A stretch of DNA of 64,000 nt, from the NCBI RefSeq assembly GCF_008014675.1, contig NZ_VOXD01000020.1:54843-118842 (forward strand), in the 5' to 3' direction. A program made the translations under genes and the position numbers. The DNA is from Neolewinella aurantiaca (GTDB lineage Bacteria > Bacteroidota > Bacteroidia > Chitinophagales > Saprospiraceae). The notes under the pieces are model-generated. The model made no database searches. It was not told the DNA's origin and saw only the letters and a list, made by a program, of their open reading frames with translations. Positions 8,637-16,948 of the stretch are shown here, one piece after another (positions within the stretch are counted from its first letter, which is position 1; each line of letters begins with the position of its first letter).

Positions 8637-10055
8637 TTAAACGTGCAGTGCTCGGTTACCGGTAGCTGCCAGCGCCGCCTCCTTGAAGGCTTCGGTGTAG
8701 GTTGGGTGAGCGTGGCTCATCCGGGAAGCATCTTCGGCAGACGCGCGGAACTCCATTAGAGCTACGGCTTCGGCGATCATATCGGCCGTGCGCGGGCCAA
8801 CCATGTGCACGCCCAGAATTTCATCGGTTTCGGCGTCGGCAAGGACTTTAACCATACCTTCCAGATCCATGCTCGCGCGGGCGCGACCGAGGGCTTTGAA
8901 GGGGAATTTACCGGATTTGTACTTCACGCCGGCGGCTTTGAGCTCTTCCTCCGTTTTGCCGACAGCGGCAACTTCCGGCCAGGTGTAAACGACGCCGGGG
9001 ATAAGGTTGTAATCTACGTGCGGCTTTTCTCCGACGATGGTTTCGGCTACAAATACACCTTCTTCTTCGGCTTTGTGCGCAAGCATAGCGCCAACAATCA
9101 CATCTCCGATAGCGTAGATGTGCGGCTGAGCGGTGCGGAGGTGCTTGTCTACTACAATACGCCCACGGTCGTCAACCGGAACACCGGCAGCTTCGAGGCC
9201 GAGGTTGTCGGTATAAGGGCGGCGGCCGATAGCGATGAGGCAGTAATCAGCGTCGATTACAAATGGTTCGTCGCCCTCCTTAGCGTCCCGTTTTTCAACG
9301 GTCACTTTGGCTTTGGTCTTGGTCCCTTTAACATCGACCACCTTGTGTTTGAGGTGGAAGGTCATGCCTGTTTTCTTGAGCGCACGCATGAGTTCCTTAG
9401 AGCAATCCTTGTCCATGGTAGGGAGGATGCGATCCTGGAATTCTACTACGTCTACCTGGGTACCCAGGCGTGCGTACACGCTGCCAAGCTCGAGGCCGAT
9501 TACACCGCCACCAACGATCACCATGCGCTTAGGAACTTTGGTGATGTTGAGTGCTTCTGTACTGGTGATTACCCGGTTTTTATCGTAGTTCATCATCGCC
9601 GGGGTGATCGGCTTGGAACCGGTGGCGATGATGAAGTTTTTGCCGGTAATGGTTTTGTCTTCGCCCCCATCAGATGCGGCGATATGAAGCTCGGTTGGGC
9701 TGGTAAAAGTGCCATGGCCGTAATGAACATCTACCTTGTTCTTGTTCATCAGGAACTGAACGCCTTTAACGGTCTGATCGACGACGTCGTCTTTCCGCTT
9801 AATCATCTGCGGCATATCGATGCCGAGGCTGCTCACCTTGATGCCGTGCTCCGAAAATTTATGGGCAGCGGCGTGGTAATGCTCTGAGCTGTCAAGCAGT
9901 GCTTTCGAGGGGATACAACCTACATTGAGGCAGGTGCCACCAAGGCGGTTGTTGTATTTTTCGACAATAGCAGTTTTCAGGCCGAGCTGAGCGGCACGGA
10001 TAGCGGCAACGTAGCCGCCGGGGCCGGAACCGATAATAATGAGATCGTAAGACAT
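8637..10055 (-). CDS. lpdA: Dihydrolipoyl dehydrogenase (E3)
   Basis: A 472-aa flavoprotein that reoxidises dihydrolipoamide in the pyruvate and 2-oxoglutarate dehydrogenase complexes and the glycine cleavage system, reducing NAD+. The FAD-binding loop IIGSGPGGYVAA is at the N-terminus, the redox disulfide lies in GGTCLNVGCIPSK (Cys42/Cys47), the NAD-binding motif is VIVGGGVIGLELGSVYARLG, and the catalytic His-Glu pair is in HAHPTYTEAF. Length is normal for the family. It has its own promoter element at 10125-10132. It follows ricT on the same strand but is probably a separate unit. Confidence 0.96.
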   Translation of the reverse strand: MSYDLIIIGSGPGGYVAAIRAAQLGLKTAIVEKYNNRLGGTCLNVGCIPSKALLDSSEHYHAAAHKFSEHGIKVSSLGIDMPQMIKRKDDVVDQTVKGVQFLMNKNKVDVHYGHGTFTSPTELHIAASDGGEDKTITGKNFIIATGSKPITPAMMNYDKNRVITSTEALNITKVPKRMVIVGGGVIGLELGSVYARLGTQVDVVEFQDRILPTMDKDCSKELMRALKKTGMTFHLKHKVVDVKGTKTKAKVTVEKRDAKEGDEPFVIDADYCLIAIGRRPYTDNLGLEAAGVPVDDRGRIVVDKHLRTAQPHIYAIGDVIVGAMLAHKAEEEGVFVAETIVGEKPHVDYNLIPGVVYTWPEVAAVGKTEEELKAAGVKYKSGKFPFKALGRARASMDLEGMVKVLADAETDEILGVHMVGPRTADMIAEAVALMEFRASAEDASRMSHAHPTYTEAFKEAALAATGNRALHV

Positions 10056-10108
10056 AGCTGTTCTAAATTAGTCAGATTGGTAACGTTTCAGGTCCCGTAA
10101 GGTTATGG

Positions 10109-10129
10109 GGCGCAGACGCAGGTGCAAAG
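10109..10129 (-). repeat. Dispersed GC-rich repeat, copy 3
   Basis: CTTTGCACCTGCGTCTGCGCC on the minus strand. Here the repeat overlaps the lpdA promoter element, so it covers the likely transcription start. Confidence 0.65.
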
Positions 10130-10132
10130 GTA
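10125..10132 (-). promoter_or_regulatory. -7 promoter element of lpdA
   Basis: TACCTTTG on the minus strand, exact TAnnTTTG, 69 bases before the start codon. A TTTG about 23 bases upstream (10156-10159 on the minus strand) could be the -33 element. Confidence 0.6.
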
Positions 10133-10210
10133 GGATTTGAATCAAAACGGACCAGCAAAGTCCGCCGCTTTCAGGCCCGGAGGAAGATGTTTTTCCTCGC
10201 AGTGGAGGGC

Positions 10211-11695
10211 CTAATCCGTCTTTGGTGGCCCACCGCCCGTTTTTTTCCGGCGGGGAGTGCGCTTTTTGCGGGATGCTCCGCTGCCAGACTTATTCCCCTC
10301 TCCGCTTGCTCTGGGAGCAGAGGCTTTGGGTGAAGAAGGTTTTGCTGAAGAAGATTGTTCTCCACCCTTAGCGTTCGATGATCCCGAAGCATTGCTCTTT
10401 CCCTGCTTGTTGCGGTTGTTGGAGCGCGTTTTACGGCGCTTACTGTTGCGTGAGCCTTCTTTTTTCTCTCCGCCTCCATCGGGTTTTCCGGACGGTGCCG
10501 GTTTTTCACTTCCCGTTTTCGCTTCGCCTCCGGCGGGTTTACGCCGGGAGTTAGAGGACCGTTTGCTTTGAGTTCCTGATTTTTTCCGCCGTCTCTTCCG
10601 CTTCTCCAGCGGCTTGAGGTCTATGGCTCCGGTTACATCTTCGTACTCAAACACTTCGACCTTGCTCTCCACCACGAGCTGATGGCTGTGGAGGTCGGCG
10701 GGCAGGTCTCCTGCCCGGTTAATGGCGATTAGTTCGTGTACCTTGGCTACGGGGATAGGGTAGAGTTGGCCCCGGTTCTCTTTGTAGGTATAGAACATGA
10801 TACCCTTGAAGATGTCGGTCTTGATCAGGATGGCGAGGCCGGCAGCGGTTTTGATTTTGTCGGCTTTCTTGGGGAAAGCCTCGAGCGCCTCCATGTAGGT
10901 GTCCAGCTCATAGTTGAGGCAACACTTCAGGCGACCGCACTGTCCGGAAAGCTTCTGCTGGTTGATCGCGATGTTCTGGTAGCGGGCGGCGGCGGTGTTT
11001 ACGGCCGAGAAGTCACTCAGCCAGGTGGAGCAACAAAGCTCCCGGCCGCAACTGCCGATACCTCCCAAACGGGCGGTCTCCTGCCGCGGTCCAATCTGCC
11101 TCATCTCGATCTTCACCCGAAACTGATGGCTGAACTGGCGGACAAGCTCCCGAAAATCTACCCGCTCGTCGGCGGTGTAGTAAATGGTTGCTTTGCGGCC
11201 ATCTCCCTGGTACTCGACGTCGGAGATCTTCATCTTCACGTGGTTCTGGCGGGCGATAGCGCGGGCCTTAACCAGGGTTGACTTTTCGAGCTCACGGCAC
11301 TCGGCTACCTTTTCCATATCCCGCAGGTTGGCCCGGCGGATAATCGATCGGGTTACTTTAGTTTCGGGAACCTTCTTCTTTTTCATCTGAAGGCGAACGA
11401 GCTCTCCACTCAGGGTGATCCGGCCGACGTTGAAACCATTGTCGGTTTCTACGGCTACGTTGTCTCCGGTGAACACCTCCAGGTCGGCGGCGGCGTGGTA
11501 AAAGTCTTGTGACGCTCCATCTTTAAAGGATACTTCAACGATGTTGTTGGCGTAAGGATCGTCGATGCCGAGGTCGGCCAGCCAGTCGTAAGAGCTGCGT
11601 TTATTGCACGAGCTGGTTCCGCAGGAGCCCTTACTGCCACACCCCTTCGGGGTTCCGTCCTCGTTTGTTCCTGTTCCGCATGATTTGCAGGCCAT
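10211..11695 (-). CDS. ricT: PSP1-domain protein RicT with a long basic tail
   Basis: A 494-aa member of the RicT/YaaT family. In Bacillus subtilis RicT is part of the RicA-RicF-RicT (Y) complex, which carries Fe-S clusters and works with RNase Y. Visible features are a Cys-rich N-terminus (Cys3, 6, 19, 25, 30), the PSP1 core (VEVSFKDGASQDFYHA...), and paired cysteine motifs CGRELCC and CGRLKCCLNYE. From about residue 365 to the end the protein is a disordered Lys/Arg/Ser/Gly-rich tail that the Bacillus protein (about 275 aa) lacks. The preceding gene is holB, the same order as in B. subtilis (holB-yaaT). RicA and RicF partners are not in the window. Confidence 0.87.
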   Translation of the reverse strand: MACKSCGTGTNEDGTPKGCGSKGSCGTSSCNKRSSYDWLADLGIDDPYANNIVEVSFKDGASQDFYHAAADLEVFTGDNVAVETDNGFNVGRITLSGELVRLQMKKKKVPETKVTRSIIRRANLRDMEKVAECRELEKSTLVKARAIARQNHVKMKISDVEYQGDGRKATIYYTADERVDFRELVRQFSHQFRVKIEMRQIGPRQETARLGGIGSCGRELCCSTWLSDFSAVNTAAARYQNIAINQQKLSGQCGRLKCCLNYELDTYMEALEAFPKKADKIKTAAGLAILIKTDIFKGIMFYTYKENRGQLYPIPVAKVHELIAINRAGDLPADLHSHQLVVESKVEVFEYEDVTGAIDLKPLEKRKRRRKKSGTQSKRSSNSRRKPAGGEAKTGSEKPAPSGKPDGGGEKKEGSRNSKRRKTRSNNRNKQGKSNASGSSNAKGGEQSSSAKPSSPKASAPRASGEGNKSGSGASRKKRTPRRKKTGGGPPKTD

Positions 11696-11712
11696 TTCTT
11701 AGAGTATTTAGC

Positions 11713-11773
11713 GTTCAGTGTTCGGCCTTCAGTGCTGCACCTAAATGTGAGCGTTGAGGGCCGAAGGCTGAAC
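11713..11773. repeat. Inverted repeat between holB and ricT
   Basis: GTTCAG-TTCGGCC (11713-11718, 11721-11727) pairs with GGCCGAA-CTGAAC (11759-11765, 11768-11773), with a 2-base internal loop on each side. It spans the whole gap and reaches the last base of holB, so it would form in a holB-ricT transcript. No T tract is present. Confidence 0.5.
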
Positions 11774-12915
11774 TATGACGCCGTCCGAGCGCTGGGCTGT
11801 GGTTGGCGGAGTATTTGGTGAATACGGATGCCCGCATCGAGGAACAGAATCTTAGGATTCGCATTTCGCTCAACGTACTCGGTGCATTCGCTTATGATGT
11901 TGGTAATATCTGCTAACTGATCATGGTTAATGATCGGCAGCATTTTGCGAGCGCTCTTCAGCTCGTTTTCGGGCAGGCGAACGTTGCCGTCCGCATTGTC
12001 CGTTACGCTGAGCAGGAGGAATTCCCGCCAGAAGTGAAGAGCGTAGCGCAGGAAGTGTTTTTGATTTTCGCGACCAATCTTGGAGAACTCGTCGGTCCAG
12101 GAGGTCAGTTCGGCAGCGCTGCCTTTAAAGCAGGCACGCATCCAGGTGAGGAAGCGGGGGCCGTGGTCCATCGCTTCGTTGTCGGCCAGTGCGCCGGCCA
12201 GGTTGTAGTTGCCGTCGGCCAGCCGCGCAGCGGCTGTTGCTGCAGCCATTGGCATCCCCTGGGCTTTAAGGCCCTCGGTCATTTCAGCGGCAGTGGGTGG
12301 GCCCAGCTTGGTGAGCTGACAGCGGCTCAGGATGGTGTTCAGGATGAGCTCCAGCCGTTCGGAGACGAGCAGAAAGATGGTTCGTTCCGGAGGCTCTTCG
12401 ATCATCTTGAGGAGTCGGTTACCCTCGTTACCCAGGTATTCTGGCAGCCAGATCAGCATGATCTTGTAGTTGCCCTCAAAAATTTTGAGGTTCAGCTTTT
12501 TGATGATGTTGGCGCAGGAGTCTCGGGTGATATTACCTTGCTTGTTTTCAGCGCCAATTCGTTGCAGCCAGTCGTTGGCTTCCAGGTAAGGGACCTCGGC
12601 CAGTGCTTGTCTCCATTGGGGCAAAAACGGGTCGGAGGTAACTTTGGAACCAACGGTAGGAAAAGCGAAATGCAGATCGGGGTGGACGTACTTTTCGGTT
12701 TTACGACAGGCCCGACAACTACCACAGGGTGTGTCTTTTGCTTCACCTTGTCGGTTTTCGCAGAGCAGCAGGGTGGCAACGGCCAGGGCTGCGGGCAAGC
12801 CTCCGCCGCCCGGAGGAGCCAGGATGATGTTGGCGTGGGGAAGACGATCGGCTGCGGCCATTTGCCGCAACTGTGCCAAGCCCGGCGGATGATGAATAAG
12901 TTGATTAAAACGCAT
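11773..12915 (-). CDS. holB: DNA polymerase III subunit delta'
   Basis: A 380-aa clamp-loader subunit of the AAA+ fold. The segment LPHANIILAPPGGGG replaces the usual Walker A loop and lacks the GK[ST] residues, as is normal for delta', which does not hydrolyse ATP. The zinc-binding cysteines CGSCRACRK follow a more distant upstream Cys (LLLCENR). NEGNRLLKMIEEPPERTIFLL and ILSRCQLTKL are the sensor/SRC-type motifs of clamp loaders. It lies upstream of ricT on the same strand with 77 bases between. Confidence 0.9.
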   Translation of the reverse strand: MRFNQLIHHPPGLAQLRQMAAADRLPHANIILAPPGGGGLPAALAVATLLLCENRQGEAKDTPCGSCRACRKTEKYVHPDLHFAFPTVGSKVTSDPFLPQWRQALAEVPYLEANDWLQRIGAENKQGNITRDSCANIIKKLNLKIFEGNYKIMLIWLPEYLGNEGNRLLKMIEEPPERTIFLLVSERLELILNTILSRCQLTKLGPPTAAEMTEGLKAQGMPMAAATAAARLADGNYNLAGALADNEAMDHGPRFLTWMRACFKGSAAELTSWTDEFSKIGRENQKHFLRYALHFWREFLLLSVTDNADGNVRLPENELKSARKMLPIINHDQLADITNIISECTEYVERNANPKILFLDAGIRIHQILRQPQPSARTAS

Positions 12916-13056
12916 TATCTGGTACCTGATGCTACTGCATTAAACAGAACCTCAGACCCGCACATAACTCTCTGGAACCGGTAGGTAACGGTGTTTCGAT
13001 ATCCAGCCGGAGGTGGAAAGAAACAACGCGAAACACTGCTCTTTTTCATCCTTTTA

Positions 13057-13075
13057 TTGCATCCTGCGGCCGCGC
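13057..13075 (+). repeat. Dispersed GC-rich repeat, copy 4
   Basis: TTGCATCCTGCGGCCGCGC; the core with one extra T after GCA, a variant shared with copy 9. Confidence 0.7.
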
Positions 13076-13107
13076 ATAGTGAAGAGGGCAGGAGTAAAGG
13101 TTTGATC

Positions 13108-13272
13108 TTCAGGTGTTTGCTAGGTACCTGTAAGAGCTATTTTTATATGTAGAACTCCCGAAGGAGGGCTAGATTAATTGATTGGCCCGAAGGCCACTAC
13201 CGGAACCGGCCGCTGCGCATGCCTGATTTCCTGAGGAGTACAACGCGGATTGCTAGGCCCGGCGTATACTCC
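13108..13272 (-). ncRNA. Candidate structured RNA or holB leader
   Basis: Read on the minus strand, the stretch starts with GGAGTA...TACTCC (13272-13267 with 13240-13235). It then has GGCC-UUCG-GGCC (13195-13184), CUCC-UUCG-GGAG (13166-13155) and CAGGT/ACCTG (13128-13108). Both tetraloops are the stable C(UUCG)G type only on this strand. A TACCTTTG element lies just upstream. No known RNA family was recognised; 4.5S, RNase P and tmRNA signatures were looked for and not seen. Confidence 0.35.
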
Positions 13273-13278
13273 GTTGGC

Positions 13279-13286
13279 CAAAGGTA
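13279..13286 (-). promoter_or_regulatory. -7 promoter element on the minus strand, toward holB
   Basis: TACCTTTG, exact TAnnTTTG, 364 bases before holB. It would transcribe the structured gap. Confidence 0.45.
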
Positions 13287-13330
13287 ACAAGAAAATATGA
13301 GCTTGCTCAGCGTTCCGTAACTTGCCGCCG

Positions 13331-13987
13331 ATGACCGAACTCTACGACCAGATTTTAGCCTCCGGCCCCCTGGATTGGCTGGCCCTGATTGCCTCTCTTG
13401 CTTACGTATGGCTGGCGGCCCGCGACAACAATTGGTGCTGGCTTTTTGCTGCCATCAGTACCTCCGTTTGGGCCTGGCAGTCGTTTGTGGTGTATCAGCT
13501 GATTTCCGATGGCTTTTTGCAGTTGTTCTATCTCGTCATGGCGGGGGTGGGAATATGGCGCTGGCGCAGGTCCAAAGTCGGGTTGAAGGAGCAAGGGACG
13601 TTGCGGAAAGACTTGCTCGACGACGAAGTGATCAAAAAGCCCCTTACCGCCATCGTAAGAATGACTGCTGCCGAACATGTGTACACAATCCTCTTCGGCC
13701 TCATCGGTGGCGGAGCCATGTACCTGTTTGTGAGCGGGGTATTCACTTCCGCAGCAACTCTGCCCGATGCACTGACGACCGCCTTTAGTATCGCCACCAC
13801 TTTCCTGCTCGTGTGGCGCCGGGTGGAGAACTGGCTTTATTGGTTGGTGATCGATGCGGTCTATGTTTGGATCTACCTCAACACCGGCGCTGTCCTTTTC
13901 GCATTAATGATGGTAATAAATATCGGAATGGCCCTGTACGGGTACATTCACTGGCGGCAGGAAATGCGGTCAGCGAACACGGCTTAA
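13331..13987 (+). CDS. pnuC: PnuC-family nicotinamide riboside (or thiamine) transporter
   Basis: A 218-aa protein with about seven membrane helices and the PnuC-family layout: DWLALIASLAYVWLAARDNNWCW near the start and RRVENWLYWLVIDAVYVWIY near the end. The family moves vitamin precursors by facilitated diffusion, with trapping by a kinase. The WxxWxxx motif ends in Asp (WLYWLVID) rather than the Asn reported for nicotinamide riboside carriers, so thiamine or another substrate is possible. The ATG at 13331 is preferred over a TTG 9 bases upstream. No TPP riboswitch was seen upstream. Confidence 0.82.
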   Translation: MTELYDQILASGPLDWLALIASLAYVWLAARDNNWCWLFAAISTSVWAWQSFVVYQLISDGFLQLFYLVMAGVGIWRWRRSKVGLKEQGTLRKDLLDDEVIKKPLTAIVRMTAAEHVYTILFGLIGGGAMYLFVSGVFTSAATLPDALTTAFSIATTFLLVWRRVENWLYWLVIDAVYVWIYLNTGAVLFALMMVINIGMALYGYIHWRQEMRSANTA

Positions 13988-14018
13988 GTCTGCGGGGTTG
14001 CATTTGTAACTATTTAAC

Positions 14019-15074
14019 ATGCAGGTAACTCAAAATTCAAAGCTCTACTCCGTCGTCCTCCGTCTGGCACTTCTCATCTTTCTGGTTGTAGTACTCTACT
14101 ACGGCAAAAATCTGTTATTACCGCTGGTCGTTGCCGCGTTGTTGGCAATGCTCCTTAACCCCGTTCAGGAAAAACTGAAGAGCTGGGGAGCAAACAACGG
14201 AGTTTCGATTGCCGGCGCAATGCTGGTGCTGGTGCTTTTCTTTGGCGGGATATTCGCAGCCATTGGCCAGCAGGCAGTATCCTTCGGGGAGAACTGGCCG
14301 GAAACCCAGGAAAAACTCTCCACCAAGCTGAACGACATGAGGACAGAATACGGCTTGCAGGGCATCATTCCCAAAATGAGCAGCAGCAAGTCTGGCGAAT
14401 CCGGTAGTGGAGAACTGATCGAGAAAATTCCGGTTTCCGGAGATAACGTAATGTCTTTTCTTTCGGGGAGCTTCGGCGTACTGGGAGATTTCCTGTTGAT
14501 GCTGATCTACGTTATTTTGCTGCTCTCGCAAAAAGACAGGTTACGGGAGTTCGTCCTTCGGGTGAGCCCGGATGAAAAACGCGGGGTCACGCACAGGACC
14601 CTGAACGAAAGCAGAGACGTAGTGCAAAAGTACCTGCGGGGGTACGTGATTCTTATCGGAATTCTTTCTACCCTCTATTCGATCGGCTTCTTGATTGTGG
14701 GTATGGATTATGCCGTGCTGATTGCACTGCTCGTAGCCGTTATGGCTCTCATCCCGTACATCGGTAATATTATTGGCGGCACTTTTGCCGTTGCCCTGGC
14801 TTTTTCCAGCGGCGGGGATATGTCGGCCGTATGGGGCGTGATTATAACCATCAGCGCGGCGCAACTGCTCGAGAGTTACGTTCTGACTCCGATGATCGTC
14901 GGCGACGAGGTCAGCCTCAACCCGCTGGCCACAATAATCTGTGTGGTGGGGATGAGCATCCTCTGGGGACCGGTAGGGGCGATCATTGCAATTCCGCTCT
15001 TTGCCATCCTCCGTATCATCTTCAGCCACATCCCCGCACTGCACGATTACGCCTATCTCATCGGGCAGGAATAA
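14019..15074 (+). CDS. AI-2E family transporter (PerM/YdiK type)
   Basis: A 351-aa integral membrane protein with about eight hydrophobic segments. It has the family pattern of three N-terminal helices (LALLIFLVVVLYYGKNLLLP), a soluble insert (about 95-140), and the C-terminal block ALIPYIGNIIGG...ESYVLTPMIVGDEVSLNPL...GPVGAIIAIPL, which is the most conserved part. Members export autoinducer-2 or act as Na+/H+ antiporters; the activity here is not determined. It starts 32 bases after pnuC on the same strand and could be co-transcribed. Confidence 0.87.
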   Translation: MQVTQNSKLYSVVLRLALLIFLVVVLYYGKNLLLPLVVAALLAMLLNPVQEKLKSWGANNGVSIAGAMLVLVLFFGGIFAAIGQQAVSFGENWPETQEKLSTKLNDMRTEYGLQGIIPKMSSSKSGESGSGELIEKIPVSGDNVMSFLSGSFGVLGDFLLMLIYVILLLSQKDRLREFVLRVSPDEKRGVTHRTLNESRDVVQKYLRGYVILIGILSTLYSIGFLIVGMDYAVLIALLVAVMALIPYIGNIIGGTFAVALAFSSGGDMSAVWGVIITISAAQLLESYVLTPMIVGDEVSLNPLATIICVVGMSILWGPVGAIIAIPLFAILRIIFSHIPALHDYAYLIGQE

Positions 15075-15194
15075 ACCGCTGAAAGCTGCTGTTTAGTTGG
15101 CAGAATAAAAAGGCCTCGTACAACATGGACAGGGATTACCAGCCACATTCTACCCACCAGATACTATCTTGCGGCTTCACACAAGTAAGCAACC

Positions 15195-15644
15195 ATGGAT
15201 ATTCTTTACACTGCCCTTAAACATGCTCACTCCGGTCTTCGCTGGGTGGTGCTGATTCTGCTCGTTGCAGCTATTGTCAATGCTTTCGGTAAGCGAAGCG
15301 GAGGCACTGTTTATCCTGCTAAAAACAAGCTGGGGTTATTTGCACTTATCTCCGTCCACGTACAGTTGCTGCTCGGCCTGGTACTTTACCTTTTCCTGAG
15401 TCCGCTGGCCAATTTTGAGGGAGACATCATGGGTAATGCCGTTACCCGCTTCTATACAGTAGAGCACCTCGTGGGGATGGTCATCGGTATCGTCCTCGTC
15501 ACCATGGGTTACTCTAAGGCTAAGCGTCAGGCGGGCATCAATAAGGGCTGGAAAACGATTGGCGTTTTCTATCTGATCGGCCTGATCGTAATTCTGGCTT
15601 CTATCCCCTGGCCGTTCCGCAACCTGGGAGCAGGTTGGTTCTAG
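15195..15644 (+). CDS. Four-helix membrane protein, 'cytochrome B'-like family of Bacteroidota
   Basis: A 149-aa protein with four hydrophobic helices (about 15-32, 48-68, 87-107, 122-140). Histidines lie in the first three helical regions (KHAHSGLRW, SVHVQLLLG, VEHLVGM). Homologues in Bacteroidota are often labelled cytochrome B, which implies haem ligation by these histidines; that activity is not shown by sequence alone. A TATCTTGC element (15165-15172) 30 bases before the ATG resembles the -7 promoter element with one change. Its stop codon touches a large inverted repeat. Confidence 0.68.
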   Translation: MDILYTALKHAHSGLRWVVLILLVAAIVNAFGKRSGGTVYPAKNKLGLFALISVHVQLLLGLVLYLFLSPLANFEGDIMGNAVTRFYTVEHLVGMVIGIVLVTMGYSKAKRQAGINKGWKTIGVFYLIGLIVILASIPWPFRNLGAGWF

Positions 15645-15740
15645 GAATTAGGAAACTAGGAATTAGGAAACTAGAAACTAGGAAACTAGGAACTAGTTCC
15701 TAGTTTCTAGTTTCCTAATTCCTAGTTCCTACCCCCTAGT
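15642..15740. repeat. 30-bp perfect inverted repeat made of GGAAACTAG/GGAATTAG units
   Basis: 15655-15684 is the exact reverse complement of 15697-15726, with a 12-base spacer. Both arms consist of short units GGAAACTA, GGAATTA and GAAACTA. The unit array begins at the TAG stop codon of the preceding gene (15642-15644) and ends just before the methyltransferase ATG at 15751. Confidence 0.9.
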
Positions 15741-15750
15741 TCTACCCTCC

Positions 15751-16467
15751 ATGGAGGAATACGACGACATAACTGCCCACCACTACGCCGCTTATCGTCC
15801 GCCGCTGCATTCTGTTATCCTGAAGCAACTGCTCGGAACCAACCGTTATGACGGGGCCGGGCTGGACGTAGGTTGCGGCACGGGCCACTCTGCCGTCGCC
15901 CTCTCAGGATTCTGTAGCTCCGTTCTTGCGCTCGAACCTTCAGCGTTTATGCTGAACGTTGCACCAGAGCATCCCTCGGTAAGTTACCGCAGGCAAACCA
16001 TGGCGGAATGGGCAAATGAGGCACCTGCCCAGCGGTTCGAATTACTCTCTTTTGCGGGATCACTCTTCTATCAGGACGTCAAGGAGGCCGTTAACAGTTT
16101 CCCGAAATTGCTGAAAAAAGAAGCTTCTATTCTTGTCTATGACTTCAACCTCGAGCTCAGTCAGGTTCTTGGTCTCCTGGGCTACGAGCCTCCGGTCGGA
16201 GTGTACGACCACCAACGTGGACTCGACGATCACCTGAACAACAGCCTTACGCTCAAAACGAACTGGTCCGACAAACTGACTTTTAGTGCGTCCGGAACTG
16301 AAGTTGCCCACCTTGTATGCTCGGTAAAAGAGTGGCGGGAGGCGCTGATGCCAGAGAGCTCTTTCTCCGCACTATCCGATAAACTCCGTCGCTTGCTGCC
16401 GAACGACTCCTGTGAGTTGTCGGCCCGGTGCTACGGTAGGCGGTACGAATTCAGAGGAGCGTTGTAG
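15751..16467 (+). CDS. Class I SAM-dependent methyltransferase
   Basis: A 238-aa protein with the SAM-binding motif LDVGCGTGHSAVAL (about residues 38-51) and the following acidic position in LALEPSAFML. The rest (FAGSLFYQDVKEAVNSFPKLLKKEASILVYDF) matches the Methyltransf_11/25 fold. No substrate-specific signature is seen. The start codon lies directly after the inverted repeat at 15642-15740, so its translation could be affected by that structure. It converges on the minus-strand genes that follow. Confidence 0.82.
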   Translation: MEEYDDITAHHYAAYRPPLHSVILKQLLGTNRYDGAGLDVGCGTGHSAVALSGFCSSVLALEPSAFMLNVAPEHPSVSYRRQTMAEWANEAPAQRFELLSFAGSLFYQDVKEAVNSFPKLLKKEASILVYDFNLELSQVLGLLGYEPPVGVYDHQRGLDDHLNNSLTLKTNWSDKLTFSASGTEVAHLVCSVKEWREALMPESSFSALSDKLRRLLPNDSCELSARCYGRRYEFRGAL

Positions 16468-16511
16468 CCGGCCGCGGCAGGTGAAAAACCATACTCATTG
16501 CTCGTGGGGAA

Positions 16512-16874
16512 CTACTCTTTGGCTACAAACCCGAACCTGGCCCCCTCGGGGTCCACGATCAAAAAGCAAAGCGATTCGCTGTTCTTTTTATAAACTTCCC
16601 GGAAAGGGTCAATCTTCTCCGGCGGGATGATCGTTTTAGCGACCAGCTCTTCCAGAGTGGTGATGTTCAGTTGCCAGACGGTCCCACGATTGGTACCGAT
16701 CTCAGTCACAAAAATCCCGGGAACCTGCTCGTTTGCCGTTCCGTTGAAAGCGAAGAAGATGGGGTAGTTACTTACACCTTCATCCACAACGGTTTCGGCA
16801 GCTTCGGCGAGTTGATCGCGGAAGGGCTGTACGTCGGTTTGTAACTGGACCCAGTCGTTTTTTAGTTCTGCCAT
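16512..16874 (-). CDS. Hypothetical protein, 120 aa
   Basis: Start taken at the ATG at 16874 (MAELKNDW). The protein is acidic, without signal peptide or membrane helix. Its N-terminal half is helical (VQLQTDVQPFRDQLAEAAETV) and its C-terminal half looks beta-rich, ending FLIVDPEGARFGFVAK. I do not recognise a family. It lies 74 bases downstream of pdxH on the same strand and may be in the same transcript; nothing else points to a function. Confidence 0.65.
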   Translation of the reverse strand: MAELKNDWVQLQTDVQPFRDQLAEAAETVVDEGVSNYPIFFAFNGTANEQVPGIFVTEIGTNRGTVWQLNITTLEELVAKTIIPPEKIDPFREVYKKNSESLCFLIVDPEGARFGFVAKE

Positions 16875-16948
16875 TTTTTGTTGTCGGTTATCAGTTAGTT
16901 GCAAGGGCTTTGGCCGGTTACAGCCGGGGTCCTTCTTTCGGGCAAATT

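Larger units (their letters stand above)
12916..13330. other. Gene-free gap between holB and pnuC with structured sequence
   Basis: 415 bases without a convincing gene. It contains repeat copy 4 (13057-13075), a CAGGT/ACCTG stem (13108-13128), two short hairpins with UUCG loops on the minus strand, an outer GGAGTA/TACTCC stem, and an exact minus-strand promoter element (13279-13286). The hairpins and promoter are consistent with a minus-strand leader of holB or a small RNA. Confidence 0.5.

Noticed and set aside
8805..9887. 360-codon plus-strand frame opposite lpdA
   Set aside because: Antisense shadow; lpdA is unmistakable on the other strand.
13100..13330. TPP, cobalamin or NAD riboswitch before pnuC
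   Set aside because: The conserved core sequences of these classes were not found, and the stable loops favour the minus strand, away from pnuC.
15642..15740. CRISPR-like array
   Set aside because: Units are 7-9 bases with no unique spacers, and the structure is an inverted repeat.
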